DNA of 10,065 nucleotides from positions 1 to 10,065 of the forward strand of contig CAJWJW010000035.1 in assembly GCA_913041775.1 (NCBI GenBank), given 5' to 3'. Within the stretch, counting starts at the first letter, position 1. The number at the start of each line of letters is the position of its first letter. The notes below the pieces were generated by a model that did no database searches, was not told where the DNA came from, and worked only from the letters and a program-made list of their open reading frames with translations. The position numbers and the translations under genes were made by a program. Of this stretch, positions 7,245 to 10,065 are shown piece by piece. Source of the stretch: an uncultured Flavobacteriales bacterium (GTDB lineage Bacteria; Bacteroidota; Bacteroidia; Flavobacteriales; UBA7430).

Positions 7245-8318
7245 ATGAAAAATTCAATGCAAGCATTCTTTTACTTTCCCCAATGCCTATTTATTTGTTG
7301 TAGCAGATTTGTGCAGATTTATATAGAATCCATTCTTCAACTACCGCTAAAAATTCGGTCTATATCGCATTTTATTCTTCTCTCTACTTTAACAGTATTT
7401 AGTTTACTAATAGGCTTAGTACATATTAGTTTTGTTTTTACAGAACGCATTTTATTTTCGTGGATGATTAAAGCCCCTACAAATATGATGGTCTATATAC
7501 TAGGAGCACCAAGAAGTGGCACCACTAGACTACATAAATTAGTAAGCTCAAATGAAACAGAATTTACCGCAATGAGAATGTGGGAACTCTTTTTTGCGCC
7601 TTCATTAATTCAGAAAAAAAGCTTTGCTCTTGTTGGAAAGGTAGATGGCTTTTTAAACTCTGTGTTTTCTAAAGCCATTAAAAAAGCAGAAAAAGGATTG
7701 TTTAATAAATTTAACAATATACACGCTTTAAGTCTCTTTAATGTGGAGGAAGATGCCCTAGTCTTATTTCATTTATGCTATACCTATCACCTTTCATTTT
7801 TACTAGGGACAGAAAAATCATACGCCAATTTAAACCGAAATAAAAATATCCCAAAAGCGGTTTGGGTCTATTATAAGTACTGTATCGAAAATCACCAAAT
7901 TCAAAATCCTGGCAAAGGATACATTGGAAAAAACCCCTTTTTTACTGCACATACTAAAAGTCTAGAATCTCTTTTTTCGAAAGTGAAATTTATTAACCTC
8001 TCAAGAGACATTTCAGAAGTAGCACCCTCGTTTTATAGTATGAAAAAGCATTTATCGAAAGTGTTTTATGGCTGTGAGCCGAGTCAAAAGAAGTACGCTG
8101 AAATCTTAGAGTTGTTAAATTATTGGCAGCACGAGGGGATACAACTAAATAAAGAAAATAGTATTCAATTAAATTATTTGGATCTCAAAAAGAAGCCTAG
8201 TTTAATGGTAGAAAACATTTACACTTTCTTAAATTTAGAACTAAGTGATTTGTACAAAAAAACATTAATAATAGAAGATGAAAAGTCAAAGAGATTTAAA
8301 AGTAAACATAAATATTAG
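7245..8318 (+). CDS. Membrane-anchored PAPS-dependent sulfotransferase (Sulfotransfer_3-like)
   Basis: The product (357 residues) should transfer a sulfuryl group from PAPS to an unknown acceptor. The 5'-phosphosulfate loop is clear in YILGAPRSGTTRLHKL (PRSGTT at 89-94). The 3'-phosphate site fits FINLSRDISEVAPSFYSM, with R254 and S262. The C-terminal LDLKKKPSLMVENIYTFLNL (312-331) matches the usual end of the fold. A hydrophobic stretch at about 42-65 predicts one membrane helix before the catalytic domain, which would then probably face the cytoplasm where PAPS is made. Related bacterial sulfotransferases have a similar N-terminal extension before the PRSGTT loop, which supports starting upstream of the helix. 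ATG 7245 is used; ATG 7257 (Met5) is an equally possible start. No Shine-Dalgarno sequence is seen. The gene is divergent from the dismutase gene with 77 bases between starts. No sulfatase, glycosyltransferase or PAPS synthesis gene is nearby, so the acceptor (glycan, lipid or small molecule) cannot be named. Confidence 0.85.
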   Translation: MKNSMQAFFYFPQCLFICCSRFVQIYIESILQLPLKIRSISHFILLSTLTVFSLLIGLVHISFVFTERILFSWMIKAPTNMMVYILGAPRSGTTRLHKLVSSNETEFTAMRMWELFFAPSLIQKKSFALVGKVDGFLNSVFSKAIKKAEKGLFNKFNNIHALSLFNVEEDALVLFHLCYTYHLSFLLGTEKSYANLNRNKNIPKAVWVYYKYCIENHQIQNPGKGYIGKNPFFTAHTKSLESLFSKVKFINLSRDISEVAPSFYSMKKHLSKVFYGCEPSQKKYAEILELLNYWQHEGIQLNKENSIQLNYLDLKKKPSLMVENIYTFLNLELSDLYKKTLIIEDEKSKRFKSKHKY

Positions 8319-8349
8319 CTATATAAATTTTATAAGTAACTCCCTAAAA

Positions 8350-8376
8350 TTGAGCTAACTAATCCTTTTATTTTCG
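8350..8376 (+). promoter_or_regulatory. Possible promoter for the six-helix membrane protein gene
   Basis: TTG at 8350-8352 is followed after 16 bases by TATTTTCG (8369-8376), one mismatch from the TAnnTTTG -7 box of Bacteroidota. Transcription would begin roughly 45 bases before the ATG at 8428. The spacer is slightly short, so this is a weak call. It would allow separate expression from the sulfotransferase gene. Confidence 0.3.
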
Positions 8377-8427
8377 GCTTTTTTTCATTACCTTAATAGA
8401 GTATCGACTTATTTAACAAAAGGAATA

Positions 8428-9042
8428 ATGTACTTTGTAAAAGCCCGTATTATAAGACGTATTTACCTAATGGGATCTTTATCTCTAGGGGTTCTTGCGC
8501 CCATATTTTGTTGGTATATGATTCCCGATTTTAATCCAATACACCGGCCATTGTCTTATTTTGGAGTTGCTGAGCTTACTTTTTGGTATTGGAATATTTC
8601 GATCATACTTATTGCAAGTGCCATATTTATTAATGCCTCTAGATCCATTCCAATTTATTTCACTAACCTAAATCAAAAGAAACTTTTGAAGGTGTTGTTA
8701 AGCATCTCATTTATTGCTTTGTGTGCGGTTGCCTTAATCTCTATGGATAATTTCATTATTCACCGTATAGCTGCTTATAGTTTCTTTTTGGTTTATAATT
8801 TCTTTGTGTTTTGCTTTGGCTTTATCCGCTCTTTAAAATATGTGCGAAGAGGTTTGTTTTCTATTTCTATTGGAATCCTTATGCTCTTAAGTTCCCTTTT
8901 ACTTCTCCCATTTCCAAGTTACGGAATTTTCGAAATTGCCTACTTTTTTCTCTTACTCCTCTGGAACACACATTTGTTTTATAAACGAATTGAGTTTGAA
9001 GACCGTATCTTAAAAAAGAAGGAGCCGCTTAGACTGACTTGA
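8428..9042 (+). CDS. Six-helix integral membrane protein, DUF998-like
   Basis: The 204-residue product is very hydrophobic. About six membrane helices can be drawn at residues 12-31, 52-69, 86-105, 112-134, 142-160 and 165-184, with a basic C-terminal tail (KKKEPLRLT). The P-L-S-Y-F-G-V segment after the first helix and an I-H-R before the fourth helix recall the DUF998 family (six-helix proteins of unknown function), but I hold this assignment loosely. No enzyme motif, cysteine pair or transport signature is apparent. The start is ATG 8428, preceded by an A-rich stretch and no Shine-Dalgarno sequence; Met15 (8470) would cut into the first helix and is less likely. It lies 109 bases after the sulfotransferase gene in the same direction, so co-transcription is possible but not required. 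A terminator follows shortly after the stop. Confidence 0.75.
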   Translation: MYFVKARIIRRIYLMGSLSLGVLAPIFCWYMIPDFNPIHRPLSYFGVAELTFWYWNISIILIASAIFINASRSIPIYFTNLNQKKLLKVLLSISFIALCAVALISMDNFIIHRIAAYSFFLVYNFFVFCFGFIRSLKYVRRGLFSISIGILMLLSSLLLLPFPSYGIFEIAYFFLLLLWNTHLFYKRIEFEDRILKKKEPLRLT

Positions 9043-9076
9043 GTTTAGGTAGTATGCTCCTATTACTGTAAAACAA

Positions 9077-9108
9077 AAAACCCCTAGCTCTTTCGAACTA
9101 GGGGTTTT
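9077..9108. terminator. Bidirectional hairpin terminator
   Basis: AAAACCCCTAG (9077-9087) pairs perfectly with CTAGGGGTTTT (9098-9108). The stem extends inward as CTC/GAA with one C-A mismatch around the loop TTTC (9091-9094). A-runs and T-runs flank it, so it serves both the membrane-protein gene (stop 9042, plus) and the dioxygenase gene (stop 9125, minus). Confidence 0.88.
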
Positions 9109-9124
9109 ACTATAAGCGGCTATT

Positions 9125-10065
<941 letters not shown>

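Noticed and set aside
7168..7266. N-terminal extension of the superoxide dismutase reading frame to an ATG at 7266
   Set aside because: The extra 33 residues do not resemble a dismutase N terminus or a clear signal peptide. They overlap the start of the divergent sulfotransferase gene, and MAFQLPSLPY is the standard opening of the family.

Overview
The window is AT-rich DNA that most likely comes from a marine or environmental member of the Flavobacteriaceae (Bacteroidota). The reasons are protein style, the near absence of Shine-Dalgarno sequences before the genes, -7 boxes resembling TAnnTTTG, and an AddAB-type UvrD-helicase/nuclease pair whose AddB-like subunit has no Walker A motif. This assignment is inference from sequence character, not from a database search.

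Layout, left to right. The first 92 bases hold the 3' end of an unrecognised plus-strand gene, followed by a bidirectional hairpin terminator. From 158 to 6135 a two-gene minus-strand operon encodes an AddB-like nuclease subunit (distal) and an AddA/RecB-like helicase-nuclease (proximal). The two genes are joined by a TAATG stop/start overlap and together should process DNA double-strand ends for RecA-dependent repair. Next comes a 214-base divergent intergenic region with a perfect Shine-Dalgarno-like 10-mer that has no usable start codon after it, and an 11-bp inverted repeat. A 49-codon plus-strand gene for a very basic small protein follows, with its own terminator. That terminator also serves a minus-strand Fe/Mn superoxide dismutase gene (6565-7167).

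A membrane-anchored PAPS-dependent sulfotransferase (7245-8318, plus strand) is transcribed divergently from the dismutase gene. It is followed by a six-helix membrane protein resembling the DUF998 family (8428-9042). A third bidirectional terminator separates that gene from the minus-strand gene for 4-hydroxyphenylpyruvate dioxygenase, whose 5' end lies beyond the right edge of the window.

Most of the content is housekeeping: DNA repair, oxidative-stress defence and tyrosine catabolism. I see no mobile element, CRISPR array, tRNA, rRNA or clear sign of horizontal transfer, and I do not find a convincing new multi-gene system. The items most worth a second look are the 49-residue basic protein and its leader, the Shine-Dalgarno/anti-Shine-Dalgarno-like sequence in that leader, and the incomplete Fe-S cysteine set at the C terminus of the AddB-like protein.
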